From positions 38,597 to 102,596 of the forward strand of contig CAZIXF010000010.1 of assembly GCA_964543195.1 (NCBI GenBank): a stretch of 64,000 nucleotides of DNA. The letters are read 5' to 3'. This document shows, piece by piece, positions 9,756-18,101 of this stretch. The DNA comes from JAGTVG01 sp964543195. GTDB taxonomy: Bacteria; Bacteroidota; Bacteroidia; Cytophagales; Cyclobacteriaceae. How positions within the stretch are numbered: the first letter of the stretch is position 1; each line of letters opens with the position of its first letter. Made by a program: the position numbers and the translations under genes. Below the pieces are notes generated by a model, which saw nothing but the letters and a program-made list of their open reading frames with translations, made no database searches and was not told the origin of the DNA.

Positions 9756-9805
9756 AGCTAAAAAAATCTATTTTCTCCTGATATCCACTTCCTCAAAGGC
9801 ACTTC

Positions 9806-9837
9806 CAAAAATAATTCCATTAATTCTTTCATACAAT
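9806..9837 (-). promoter_or_regulatory. Candidate promoter for the GHMP kinase-galU operon
   Basis: Read on the minus strand, TATTTTTG (9813-9806) fits the Bacteroidota -7 consensus TAnnTTTG, with ATTG at 9837-9834 as the -33 element after a 20-base spacer. Transcription would start around 9800, giving a leader of about 45-50 bases before the ATG at 9755. Pattern match only. Confidence 0.4.
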
Positions 9838-9900
9838 GAAATAAAGGTTTTAACTTTTAAGTGTACGAAACAATTATTCCCTCAACGCGTTTTTATTGTC

Positions 9901-10485
9901 ATGGCTTTGTTTGATTCAATAGTAAACAGGTTATTCCCGGAAAACAAGGAAGTGTCGGTTCATGAAGTGTTGAAAAGAACTCCCCAGTTTATTGAAGAAT
10001 ACGAATCATGGAAAAAGTCGGATCAGGCCCGGGAGAAAATTGATCAGATCCTGAGATCCTACCATGATAAATTAACTAATCACCAGCCAATCCTTGATAT
10101 AGAGTTGTTTAACTCACCGTATGGTAACGGATTCATCCTTTATGCCCGCAAACAGGACAAAGAGTTACCTTTCGAATTTCTCATGGAATATTTGCGTGAT
10201 AAACTGGAAGAGGAAGGATACAGACTGGTACATTCAGATCGTAAGATACATGAATCAGGGAAAAAAGTTGAAAAACTTGAAAAATACCATCTTAAACCCC
10301 CCATTTCATCGGAGGTGCCTATCGATCAGCTTTACGGAAATATCATTATCGAATTATTCCATAAAAATAACATCCCTGACCGGATCCGGTTAATGGCCAA
10401 TGTCTATTCGGATCGTTTATACAAAGAACCGAAAAACTTCGGGGATCTGATCAATGTGCTTTTCGATCAAAGAACTTCCCGATAA
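9901..10485 (+). CDS. Hypothetical cytoplasmic protein
   Basis: From the ATG at 9901 this is a 194-residue soluble, charged protein beginning MALFDSIVNRLFPENKEV. A longer frame from 9748 adds 51 residues that look untypical and would overlap the start of the divergent kinase gene, so 9901 is preferred. It has no signal peptide or membrane segment. Patterns such as 'PYGNGFILYARKQDKELPFEFLMEYLRDKLEEEGYRL' point to an alpha/beta protein, but I recognise no family. It is followed 49 bases later by another gene on the same strand. Confidence 0.65.
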   Translation: MALFDSIVNRLFPENKEVSVHEVLKRTPQFIEEYESWKKSDQAREKIDQILRSYHDKLTNHQPILDIELFNSPYGNGFILYARKQDKELPFEFLMEYLRDKLEEEGYRLVHSDRKIHESGKKVEKLEKYHLKPPISSEVPIDQLYGNIIIELFHKNNIPDRIRLMANVYSDRLYKEPKNFGDLINVLFDQRTSR

Positions 10486-10534
10486 TTTCTCAAAAAAAAA
10501 TATTCCTTATATCTTAGGTCATTAAAATATTAAA

Positions 10535-10888
10535 ATGATGAAAAAACAAGGATACATATTTTTACTGGTATTGATTTTTACTACCGCTTCTTCTTTTCAG
10601 TTATTTAAAACCTCACTTCAGATCACGGTCCTCAATTCACTGGGCAATACGGTGGAAGACGCCAAGGTTACGCTTTACAGCACCTATGATGATTATCTGG
10701 AGGAAACCAATCCGGTGGCTGAGCCACAGATGACCGATAATAAAGGCCGTGTACATTTCAAAGACCTGAAACCCAAACCCTATTATGTACGGGTGGTAAA
10801 AGGTGACATGAGCAATACGGGTGAGGGTGAAATGGTGGATACCCTGGTGGAAAAACGGAAGAATAAGGTCAATATCGTGATTCAATAG
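10535..10888 (+). CDS. Small secreted protein with a carboxypeptidase-regulatory / CnaB-like beta-sandwich
   Basis: 117 residues. A signal peptide (KKQGYIFLLVLIFTTASSF) is followed by a single domain with the pattern 'LQITVLNSLGNTVEDAKVTLYST ... TDNKGRVHFKDLKPKPYYVRV', typical of carboxypeptidase regulatory-like or CnaB folds found in exported proteins. The domain usually acts as a structural or binding module, so no enzymatic role is expected. ATGs at 10535 and 10538 are both possible starts. A short inverted repeat GCCGG-TT-CCGGC lies downstream near 10963-10974 but has no T-run. Confidence 0.7.
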   Translation: MMKKQGYIFLLVLIFTTASSFQLFKTSLQITVLNSLGNTVEDAKVTLYSTYDDYLEETNPVAEPQMTDNKGRVHFKDLKPKPYYVRVVKGDMSNTGEGEMVDTLVEKRKNKVNIVIQ

Positions 10889-11022
10889 AAGGTGATCCCG
10901 GGACAAAAAACAAAGAGATCCGGTATAAGACTTTGCCCCTGATCATTGAATATTAACCAAAAGCCGGTTCCGGCGGGTTATCCTTTAAGATCTTCAGGTG
11001 ATATTAATGATTATTCTGTTTA

Positions 11023-11868
11023 TTATCGGTGCGCGATGAAAAGCGGGATACGTTTTTTTTCAATAATTCCCCTGGCCACACTGGGGATTATCAGATTGGA
11101 GATCGTGCTCCGGCCGTAGGCTCCCATAATCACCAGGGGGTTGTCATTTTTGTCGGCGAAATTCAATATTTCCTGTGAAATATTCGTGCCGGTAAGCAGT
11201 TGCATCCCCACATTATTAAAATGCTGTTTCACCAGTTCCATCAAAAACTTCTCGTTTTTGATCTCTTCATCCGCACCGGGGGTAACGGTCAGGGTGGTGA
11301 CTATCCTGTCTTTGACGGAGGAGGCGAAGAGGTTGCTGAATGCCCTGATGGCAAAAACGGACGATTCTTTTCCGTCATAGGTAAGTATGATGTTTTTGAT
11401 CTGCCTTATTCCTTCCGGAATAACCAATACCGGGCACCGGCTTTTTTTAAGGATATGATACAGGAGCGAGGTGTCGGGTTTTCGCGTGACGTGATTAAAA
11501 AAGATTTCATAACTGATGACAAGCAGATCGGCATACGTGGTCTGTTTTATTAATTCATGGGCGGTCAGGGCGAAATCATTATAGATCTGATATCGAATTT
11601 CTGCCTCCCTGAATTTTTTTTCAAAATTTGAAATTACTTCCGTTTTTTTTCTGTCTTCCGCGGTGAGGAATTCCGGATCATCCGAAATATTATCCACCAT
11701 GGCGGCTTCTTTCACATAACTGCTCAAAGTGGATGTATACGACATATCCTTTACCACATAAGCTATAAATAGGTTTTCATACAGGTTAGGTAAAAGATCA
11801 TGGGCCACTTCAACCAGATCATTCACGAATGTTGATTTTTCCTCAAGTGCAATTAATATTTTCCCCAT
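11023..11868 (-). CDS. Universal stress protein, two-domain, degenerate ATP motif
   Basis: 281 residues with two UspA-like halves. The C-terminal half ends 'NPLVIMGAYGRSTISNLIIPSVARGIIEKKRIPLFIAH', where the usual final Gly of the G-2x-G-9x-G(S/T) nucleotide motif is Pro; the N-terminal half also lacks the motif. ATP binding is therefore doubtful, as in the non-ATP class of Usp proteins. It lies 9 bases after the other Usp gene on the same strand, so the two are probably co-transcribed and may pair. A Crp/Fnr-type gene lies just upstream of the pair. Usp proteins are commonly induced in stasis, low oxygen or other stress. Confidence 0.85.
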   Translation of the reverse strand: MGKILIALEEKSTFVNDLVEVAHDLLPNLYENLFIAYVVKDMSYTSTLSSYVKEAAMVDNISDDPEFLTAEDRKKTEVISNFEKKFREAEIRYQIYNDFALTAHELIKQTTYADLLVISYEIFFNHVTRKPDTSLLYHILKKSRCPVLVIPEGIRQIKNIILTYDGKESSVFAIRAFSNLFASSVKDRIVTTLTVTPGADEEIKNEKFLMELVKQHFNNVGMQLLTGTNISQEILNFADKNDNPLVIMGAYGRSTISNLIIPSVARGIIEKKRIPLFIAHR

Positions 11869-11877
11869 CAGATTGTA

Positions 11878-12744
11878 CTAACTTTTAATCCTGCACGTCC
11901 ACACTGGCCTTTCCGAATGATTGACCACATCTTCAGCTATGCTACCGCTTATTAAATGCATGATTCCCGATCTGCCATGAGTAGCCAATGCGATCATGTC
12001 GGCCTCCGTATCCTGAGCGAAATAAATGATCCCTTCCTCCTCTGTAAAATCATTGTAAATGTTCAGGGTATAATCCTTTACATTATATTTGGCTACAAAA
12101 TCCTGCATCTGGTTGACCATAGTCCTGGTATTCTCAAAATTATTGGGTGTATTGATCTGCACCATGTTCAGTTCGGCATTAAAAATTTTCTGAAGCTTCT
12201 GCAATTCTTCTATTACATGAGACTGGTCTCCCTGAAAATTGGAAGCAAAGGCTATCTTATGGATCTTTGAAAAATCACGTTCCTGTTTGATTGTGATTAC
12301 CGGGCACCTGGCATGCCTGACTACCTTTTCCGTATTTGAACCAATCAGTACTTCTTCCAGTCCGGAAGTGCCTTTTGATCCCATGATCACCAGGTTAATC
12401 TCTTCCTGTTTGATCTTCTCCGTGATCACAAAATACGGATTACCCACCTCTACGATCCTATGGATGGTGATCTTATCAGCTAAAGGCCGTTCCGTCATGG
12501 TTTTGAGCTCATCCTTTGACCGTTGCAGCATATTTTTGACGAAGTTTTCATCCAGGGCGTCAAAAGGAGGTTCAGCGCCGCCGATCACATTCATTCCTCC
12601 GCTCCATGCAGTAGACAACCCGGGATAATCTACCACATTGATCAGAAATATCTCTGCTTCACTTTTCCCGGCAATCTGACAGGCAAAATCCATTGCATAA
12701 CCGGATTGCTCGGAAAAATCGGTAGGTACTAATATTTTTTTCAA
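11878..12744 (-). CDS. Universal stress protein, two-domain, with intact N-terminal ATP motif
   Basis: 288 residues, two Usp domains. It begins KKILVPTDFSEQSGYAMDFA, the standard UspA start. The N-terminal domain ends 'VIMGSKGTSGLEEVLIGSNTEKVVRHARCPV', a complete G-2x-G-9x-G-S motif. The C-terminal domain has 'LATHGRSGIMHLISGSIAEDVV', where the first Gly is Ala. The start codon appears to be TTG at 12744: an in-frame TAA lies four codons upstream and there is no ATG between them. It is the first gene of a two-gene Usp unit; the 177 bases upstream hold a palindromic site (12846-12859) that could bind the neighbouring Crp/Fnr regulator. Confidence 0.88.
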   Translation of the reverse strand: MKKILVPTDFSEQSGYAMDFACQIAGKSEAEIFLINVVDYPGLSTAWSGGMNVIGGAEPPFDALDENFVKNMLQRSKDELKTMTERPLADKITIHRIVEVGNPYFVITEKIKQEEINLVIMGSKGTSGLEEVLIGSNTEKVVRHARCPVITIKQERDFSKIHKIAFASNFQGDQSHVIEELQKLQKIFNAELNMVQINTPNNFENTRTMVNQMQDFVAKYNVKDYTLNIYNDFTEEEGIIYFAQDTEADMIALATHGRSGIMHLISGSIAEDVVNHSERPVWTCRIKS

Positions 12745-12845
12745 AATGAATTAATGTCTGCGTATGATTGACGTTTATTCAAATACTTATATACAAAATA
12801 CTGAATATCAAGGAAATTCTGTAATGATGGCAGTCAGCGAAAAAC

Positions 12846-12859
12846 ATGATTTATGTCAT
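12846..12859. promoter_or_regulatory. Candidate Crp/Fnr-type operator upstream of the Usp genes
   Basis: ATGA-N6-TCAT, a perfect short inverted repeat with the half-site spacing of Crp/Fnr operators (TGA-N6-TCA core). It lies about 100 bases upstream of the usp start at 12744 and just beyond the end of the Crp/Fnr gene. Linkage to that regulator is inference from position and spacing. Confidence 0.35.
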
Positions 12860-12921
12860 TTCAACGGAAATGAGGTCCGGGATAAATATTCCGGGCAGAT
12901 CCAGTCGAGGATAATGGATTT

Positions 12922-13704
12922 TTATCCGTAGAAATCGGCTTCTTTGACCAGGCCTTTGGGGTTGAGTACTTTAATCTTTTTGCCCTGCAGAGAGATCAAC
13001 TCCTGATTCTTAAATTCACTGAGAAGCCGTATTACCGTTTCCGTGGCTGTGCCGATTATATTGGCAAGATCTTCCCGGGAAAGAGCAATATCAATGAGTG
13101 TACTTTCCTCTTCTCCTTCCATGCCGTAAGATTCCTTGAGCATGAGCAGGGTTGCCGCGAGTCTTTCCCTTACTGATTTCTGTGCTATGGTTACCAACTT
13201 GTTTTCCATAATTCCCAGATCTTCGCATAATTTATCCATCATGCGTTTAAAAAACCTGGGGTTACTATTCAGGATTTCCATAAATTCAGTTTTCGGGATA
13301 TAACAGATAGCCCCTTCTTCAATCACGGTGGCGGAAGCTGAGTAGAACTCCTCCGAGATAAGGGCACGGTATCCTATGAAATCACCCGGCTTGGCCAGAT
13401 GAAGTATCTGTTCCTTACCGTCGGAAGTTATCTTGAATACTTTCACTTTACCGGAATTGATACAGAAAAGACCCATGGGCCGGGTTCCTTCATAATAGAG
13501 CGTCTGACCTTTTTTATAAAGAATGCAAGATTTATGAAGATCAAGGTTTTCAAGCTCGTTATTATTGATATCCGCAAACAGAGACCGGTGCCTGCTTCCG
13601 CATAATGTGCAGTTAACTTTTATGTTTTTTTTGGTTGCCAAGGTTCTGCAGTGTTTTTGTGCAAAGATATGTACTATTGGATTGTAATCCAATTTGTTAC
13701 CCAT
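12922..13704 (-). CDS. Crp/Fnr family transcriptional regulator, cysteine-rich N-terminus
   Basis: 260 residues. An N-terminal extension is followed by a cyclic-nucleotide-binding-type beta-barrel (about 60-170; 'YKKGQTLYYEGTRPMGLFCINSGKVKV', 'LAKPGDFIGYRAL') and a C-terminal winged helix (about 185-250; 'SREDLANIIGTATETVIRLLSEF', the recognition helix). The extension holds Cys19, Cys32 and Cys35 (CTLC), with Cys60 further on. In E. coli FNR clustered N-terminal Cys bind an oxygen-sensing 4Fe-4S centre, but CxxC is common in Bacteroidota members where its role is unclear. The barrel lacks the clear Arg-Ser cAMP pocket. The two Usp genes lie directly downstream, which fits an oxygen or stress regulator. 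Start ATG at 13704. Confidence 0.88.
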   Translation of the reverse strand: MGNKLDYNPIVHIFAQKHCRTLATKKNIKVNCTLCGSRHRSLFADINNNELENLDLHKSCILYKKGQTLYYEGTRPMGLFCINSGKVKVFKITSDGKEQILHLAKPGDFIGYRALISEEFYSASATVIEEGAICYIPKTEFMEILNSNPRFFKRMMDKLCEDLGIMENKLVTIAQKSVRERLAATLLMLKESYGMEGEEESTLIDIALSREDLANIIGTATETVIRLLSEFKNQELISLQGKKIKVLNPKGLVKEADFYG

Positions 13705-13870
13705 GGTTATGTACGTATTTCCGGGGATTAAGTTAGCAAAACCGGATCAATTTCTGTTTATATTATGCATGGGTCCGCATCGTGTATTTCCCGGCGTTTA
13801 AAGCATATAAGCCTCATTCATTTATTCCAAATTATTCATTAGGGCATAAATTCCTGATTATTAAATAGTT

Positions 13871-13889
13871 TCTAATGACGGTCATTAGA
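13871..13889. promoter_or_regulatory. 19-base perfect palindrome with a nearby half-site, upstream of the Crp/Fnr gene
   Basis: TCTAATGAC-G-GTCATTAGA, nine-base arms around one base, 167-185 bases upstream of the Crp/Fnr start. The same nine-base arm occurs again as a single half-site at 13943-13951. This is the shape of a dimeric regulator's operator. The rest of the 13705-14123 interval (419 bases) is AT-rich and shows no convincing gene; the only other structure is the stem-loop at 14102-14121. Confidence 0.5.
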
Positions 13890-14101
13890 GATTTTTATCT
13901 GTAATATCCACGTTTTTAGAGAGATACGTGTATATTTTATATTCTAATGACAGATTTTGGTTTATTCCGGGTATTGTTTTATGTTTGCCAGCTTCCCTCA
14001 TTTGTATCTTTTTACCACTCATTGCTACACAGTCAATATTCCTCAGTATCGTCAATTTTTCTCTATGCTGATTCGGTGATACCGTTATGGCCCACGAAGG
14101 A

Positions 14102-14121
14102 ATCCCCCAGCCCCGGGGGAT
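14102..14121 (-). terminator. Stem-loop just after menA
   Basis: ATCCCCC and GGGGGAT, seven-base perfect arms with a six-base loop, directly after the menA stop codon in the direction of transcription. There is no T-run after it, so it may be a weak or factor-dependent terminator or an mRNA-stabilising hairpin. Confidence 0.4.
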
Positions 14122-14123
14122 CA

Positions 14124-15032
14124 TCAGATGAGTAATCCGAATCCAAACAAAAGTGTAAATAACAAGGTCGACAGGGCAAGCTTCTTAAGGCTGGGATCAA
14201 GTAAAACGGGATCGGTTTTTGAGCTGACTTCCCTGATGTTCTGAATAAACAGCGGAAGACTGAAGATAAACATGAATTGTGTCAGGTTTTCGAAGTGGAT
14301 CAGAACATAAACAAGGGCTGATATAAATCCTCCAAAGATCAGGAATGAATGATATTGAATTGCTTTTTTTCTGCCCAATCGTACGGGTATCGATTTTTTG
14401 CCAGCCCTCAGATCGGATTCCATATCCCGGATGTTGTTTACATTCAACACCGCAGTTGCAAAAAACCCAGAACTTAATGCCGGCAGCAAACGGGTCCAGT
14501 CGAGGCTGCCTGTATGCAGATAATATGTACCAAGTACCCCGGCCAGACCAAAAAAGAGCAAAACAAAAAGGTCTCCCAACCCGGCATATCCATAAGGCTT
14601 GTTGCCTATGGTATAACCCATAGCTGCCAGTATTGCACCTATTCCTAAAAACAGGAATACGGCAAACATGCTGTTCATTTCGGAAAAAACATAATATAAT
14701 AAGCTGACGCCACTGGTCAATGCAAGAAAGGCAGTAATTAAAATTGCGGTCATCATTGCCCGGGCAGTGATCTTTCCCGATTGTACCAACCGGGAAGGCC
14801 CTTTTCTCTCATAGCTGTCAGCTCCATGGATCGAATCCCCATAGTCATTGGCCAGATTCGAGAGGATCTGAAGAAAAAGCGTGGTCAGTGAAGCAAGCCA
14901 GAATACAGTCCAGTCGAACCGGTGTATGGAGGCTGCAAGAAACGATCCCATGGCAATACTGGCCAGCGCCAGCGGGAGGGTACGTAACCGGATAGCGCTT
15001 ATCCAGGCATTATATGTTGCGCTTTTAGCCAT
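14124..15032 (-). CDS. menA: 1,4-dihydroxy-2-naphthoate polyprenyltransferase
   Basis: 302 residues, multi-pass (about eight to nine hydrophobic segments). MenA joins a polyprenyl chain to 1,4-dihydroxy-2-naphthoate at the inner membrane to form demethylmenaquinone. The UbiA-superfamily prenyl-diphosphate/Mg motif reads NLANDYGDSIHGAD near residues 60-73, with the 'KGPSRLVQSG' continuation typical of MenA, and a second Asp-rich motif NNIRDMESD lies near 200. It is the last gene of a leftward run with gpx and argS upstream, separated from gpx by 118 bases. It implies respiration through menaquinone. Confidence 0.9.
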   Translation of the reverse strand: MAKSATYNAWISAIRLRTLPLALASIAMGSFLAASIHRFDWTVFWLASLTTLFLQILSNLANDYGDSIHGADSYERKGPSRLVQSGKITARAMMTAILITAFLALTSGVSLLYYVFSEMNSMFAVFLFLGIGAILAAMGYTIGNKPYGYAGLGDLFVLLFFGLAGVLGTYYLHTGSLDWTRLLPALSSGFFATAVLNVNNIRDMESDLRAGKKSIPVRLGRKKAIQYHSFLIFGGFISALVYVLIHFENLTQFMFIFSLPLFIQNIREVSSKTDPVLLDPSLKKLALSTLLFTLLFGFGLLI

Positions 15033-15150
15033 GCTGTATAAACCACTGCTTATCGGATACCATAGATCATAAATTCCTTTACCCCGGATTACCTGGTTAA
15101 GGTTCAGACAATCGCCGTCTTTTCACATTTGTTTGATAAAGACCGTCGGT

Positions 15151-15708
15151 TTAACCCTTTATTTTGGCTAAAAGTTCATCGGAAAGAGGTTCTACCTTGG
15201 AAGGGAAGAACGCCACAAGTTCACCTTTTTCATTAACCAGGTATTTGCAGAAATTCCAGGACGGCTCTTCATCGTTCCAGCCATTGTATTTTTTGTTGGA
15301 TAACCACTGATACAACGGATGTTTATCCTCGCCCTTAACCGATATTTTTTCAAACATCTGAAAGGTGACTCCATAATTCTGTGAACAGAAAAGAGCGATC
15401 TCTTCATTGGATCCGGGTTCCTGCTTGCCAAAATTATTTGCCGGGAATCCAAGAACGGCCACTTTATTGCCGTAAAGCTCGTGCAGTTTCTGAAGATCCT
15501 CGTATTGAGGCGTAAATCCACATTCGGATGCCACGTTTACCAGCAAGACCTTTTTCCCTTTAAATTCTTCAAAATCGATCATTTTTCCATCGATCGATCG
15601 CATCTCAAAATCATAAAATGAATCAGGCACATTGCTTTTCGGATCTGTTCCCTGAAATGAGAACAATAAGGCTGTACTGAATAAGATGGTGAATAGAATA
15701 GTTTTCAT
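15151..15708 (-). CDS. Glutathione peroxidase family thiol peroxidase, exported
   Basis: 185 residues. An N-terminal hydrophobic signal (KTILFTILFSTALLFSFQG) precedes a thioredoxin-fold peroxidase domain. The peroxidatic motif is NVASECGFTPQY, with Cys rather than selenocysteine. 'GFPANNFGKQEPGSNEEI' holds the conserved Gln and Asn, 'FCSQNYGVTF' the likely resolving Cys, and 'WNFCKYLV' the catalytic Trp region. Such enzymes usually take electrons from thioredoxin rather than glutathione. The signal peptide suggests it reduces peroxides in the periplasm. It is 12 bases from argS on the same strand and probably co-transcribed. Confidence 0.88.
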   Translation of the reverse strand: MKTILFTILFSTALLFSFQGTDPKSNVPDSFYDFEMRSIDGKMIDFEEFKGKKVLLVNVASECGFTPQYEDLQKLHELYGNKVAVLGFPANNFGKQEPGSNEEIALFCSQNYGVTFQMFEKISVKGEDKHPLYQWLSNKKYNGWNDEEPSWNFCKYLVNEKGELVAFFPSKVEPLSDELLAKIKG

Positions 15709-15720
15709 GTTTATATTGGT

Positions 15721-17511
15721 TTACATTCGTTCCGGTACATCAATACCCAGTAAACGCATTCCATGCCGGATTGTCTTTGCGGTCAGCATTGACATAGACA
15801 CCCTGAAATTACGTCTGTTGGGGTTTTTTTCATTAAATATAGAAACTTCCGTATAAAAACGATTATAGGATTTCGATAATTCATAACAATAATTGGCAAT
15901 GACCGAGGGAGAAAAATCCTGTGATGCCTCAACCAGCCTGTCTCCGTAACCGGCCAGGTTGATAATAAGGTCTTTTTCCGTTTCATGTAGATCCCATCCG
16001 GTATCCACATGAGAGCTGGAGGTATCGGTCTTCAGTTCGGCTGCTTTCCGGAGGATGGCGGAGATCCTGGCATGGGTATACTGAATAAAAGGTCCTGTAT
16101 TACCCTGAAACTGGATAGATTCCTCGGGGTTAAAAAGCATCTGCTTTTTGGGATCGATCTTAAGAAGAAAATATTTCAGGGCTCCCATTGCAAGTATATG
16201 ATAAAGCCGTTGTGCCTGTTCTTCGGTAAATTCTTCGATTTTACCAAGCTCCTGGGTTTGCCGTGCTGCTGTTTTGATCATTTCTTCAATAAGGTCATCG
16301 GCATCCACTACCGTACCCTCCCGCGATTTCATTTTGCCCGTGGGCAGATCCACCATCCCATAACTCAGGTGGTAGATGCGGTCTGCATATTCCCTGCCCA
16401 GTTTTTTCAGGATCTTTACCAGCACATCAAAATGATAATTCTGCTCATTACCCACCACATAGATCGACTTGTCGAAGGGAAAGTCATCATATTTTATATC
16501 CGCCGTGCCCAGGTCCTGTGTAATATATACCGAGGTGCCATCACTTCTGAGCAGCAATTTTTCGTCCATTCCCATGTCTGTCAGGTCTACCCAGACAGAG
16601 CCATCTTCCTTTTTATGGAAAATTCCGTTTTTTAATCCCTCCTCAACGATTTCCTTTCCGCGGATATAGGTTTCCGATTCATGATAGATCTTGTCAAAAT
16701 CCACCCCGATATCCCGGTAGGTTTTATCAAAGCCTTCGTACACCCAGTTATTCATTTTTTTCCACAGGGTCATGGTACCCGCATCCTTATTTTCCCACTT
16801 TCTGAGTGTATCCTGTGCTTCTTTCATAACCGGGGCCTCCCTGGCCGCTTCTTCTTCCGGGAGCCCTTCCTTAACAAGTTTATTGACTTCTTTTTTATGT
16901 TCTTTATCAAATTTTACATAATATTTACCGATCAGATGATCTCCCTTGATCCCCGAACTTTCCGGTGTTTCGCCTTCTCCGAATTTCTGATAGGCCACCA
17001 TGGATTTACAGATATGAATTCCGCGGTCATTGACCAGGTTTACTTTCATCACCTCGTTACCGGTGGCTTTCAGGATCCCGGCTACCGAATAACCCAGAAA
17101 ATTATTTCTCAGATGGCCCAGATGAAGGGGTTTGTTGGTATTGGGCGAAGAATATTCGATCATTATTTTCTGATCTTCGGCCGGGATCTGTTCCCAGGGC
17201 TCATATTGATAATTGGTGTCGAACACCCTAAGCCATGATTTATCGTTGATCTCAAGGTTCAGAAAACCCTTTACTACGTTGAATGATTTCAGTATGCCGG
17301 ATTTTTCACGGAGGTATTCGCCAAGCATCTTTCCGGTTTCTTCCGGTCCTTTTCTTGTGATCCGGAGAAAGGGAAAGGTAACAAAGGTATGTGTACCCGG
17401 AAATTCTTTCCTGGTGGGCTGTATTTTCAAGCTTTCCGGATCCGGTTCATGATTAAATAATTCCTTGAATGCTTTACTGATCGCTTCTCTCAGTAAGTGT
17501 TCTATGTTCAT
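15721..17511 (-). CDS. argS: Arginyl-tRNA synthetase
   Basis: 596 residues, a normal length. The cytoplasmic enzyme charges tRNA-Arg. Domains in order: an N-terminal Add1 domain (residues about 1-90), the class I catalytic core with 'SSPNTNKPLHLGHLRN' (HIGH motif HLGH near 133), the second signature 'MKSREGTVVDADDL', which stands in for KMSKS in many ArgS proteins, and a C-terminal DALR anticodon-binding domain ('GNTGPFIQYTHARISAILRKA' followed by helices). It is single and intact, as expected for an essential gene. Downstream, gpx follows after 12 bases. Confidence 0.96.
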   Translation of the reverse strand: MNIEHLLREAISKAFKELFNHEPDPESLKIQPTRKEFPGTHTFVTFPFLRITRKGPEETGKMLGEYLREKSGILKSFNVVKGFLNLEINDKSWLRVFDTNYQYEPWEQIPAEDQKIMIEYSSPNTNKPLHLGHLRNNFLGYSVAGILKATGNEVMKVNLVNDRGIHICKSMVAYQKFGEGETPESSGIKGDHLIGKYYVKFDKEHKKEVNKLVKEGLPEEEAAREAPVMKEAQDTLRKWENKDAGTMTLWKKMNNWVYEGFDKTYRDIGVDFDKIYHESETYIRGKEIVEEGLKNGIFHKKEDGSVWVDLTDMGMDEKLLLRSDGTSVYITQDLGTADIKYDDFPFDKSIYVVGNEQNYHFDVLVKILKKLGREYADRIYHLSYGMVDLPTGKMKSREGTVVDADDLIEEMIKTAARQTQELGKIEEFTEEQAQRLYHILAMGALKYFLLKIDPKKQMLFNPEESIQFQGNTGPFIQYTHARISAILRKAAELKTDTSSSHVDTGWDLHETEKDLIINLAGYGDRLVEASQDFSPSVIANYCYELSKSYNRFYTEVSIFNEKNPNRRNFRVSMSMLTAKTIRHGMRLLGIDVPERM

Positions 17512-17580
17512 CAGTTGGTAACGATTGGTTTACAGGCCTGCAAATTTCGCAAATATTCGGAAAAAAGCGGCAAGAATTAC

Positions 17581-18093
17581 CTATTGATTATCTATAATAT
17601 AGTCCGTGGCGGACCTGAGGTCTTCTGTGTGATAATCTACATCCACTTCATCCGGCCGGTTACCGATAAATATGGTTTTAATGCCCAGTTTTTTTGCCGG
17701 GATCATATCTCTCGGACTGTTCCCGACCATCCACGAGCGGTACGGGATAAGATCATATTTCGCCATGGCCTTTTCGAACATGAGCGTACCGGGTTTTCGC
17801 AATAATGAATTTGAATAATCCGGGTGATAGGATGAATAATAAATATCATCAATGAGATGATCGGTCTGGTCCATCATGTAATGATGACAGGCTTCCATTT
17901 GCTGTTTTGTAAACAGTCCCCGGGATATGCCCGATTGATTGGTGATTACGACCAGGTAGAATCCATGATCCTTTAATTTCCTGAGTGCTTCCCGGGTACC
18001 CGGGATCAGGGTAAAATCCTCCGGTTCCCAGGTATACGTACCCCTCTCAATATTGATCACGCCATCACGGTCGAGGAACACACACTTATTCAT
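17581..18093 (-). CDS. HAD-IIIA phosphatase related to GmhB (heptose bisphosphatase), zinc ligands missing
   Basis: 170 residues. HAD signatures: FLDRDGVIN (nucleophile and acid/base Asp), VITNQSGISRG (motif II Thr/Asn), RKPGTLMFEKA (Lys) and 'WMVGNSPRDMIPAKKLGIKTIFIG' (motif IV region). GmhB removes the 7-phosphate of D-glycero-D-manno-heptose 1,7-bisphosphate in LPS-core heptose synthesis. In typical GmhB a Cys/His zinc loop (CPHHP...CxC) precedes RKP; here that loop reads YSSYHPDYSNSLL with no Cys. In motif IV the usual GDxxxD is GNSPRD. The heptose substrate is therefore uncertain; a related sugar phosphate is possible. It lies 8 bases after the reductase gene. Confidence 0.75.
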   Translation of the reverse strand: MNKCVFLDRDGVINIERGTYTWEPEDFTLIPGTREALRKLKDHGFYLVVITNQSGISRGLFTKQQMEACHHYMMDQTDHLIDDIYYSSYHPDYSNSLLRKPGTLMFEKAMAKYDLIPYRSWMVGNSPRDMIPAKKLGIKTIFIGNRPDEVDVDYHTEDLRSATDYIIDNQ

Positions 18094-18101
18094 AACCGGT
18101 C

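Noticed and set aside
12769..12783. TTGA-N7-TCAA upstream of the usp pair as an FNR box
   Set aside because: The spacer is 7, not the 6 bases needed for TTGAT-N4-ATCAA; the 12846-12859 site fits better.
13885..14124. 79-residue minus-strand frame between menA and the Crp/Fnr gene
   Set aside because: No recognisable pattern, atypical composition, and it covers the menA terminal stem-loop.
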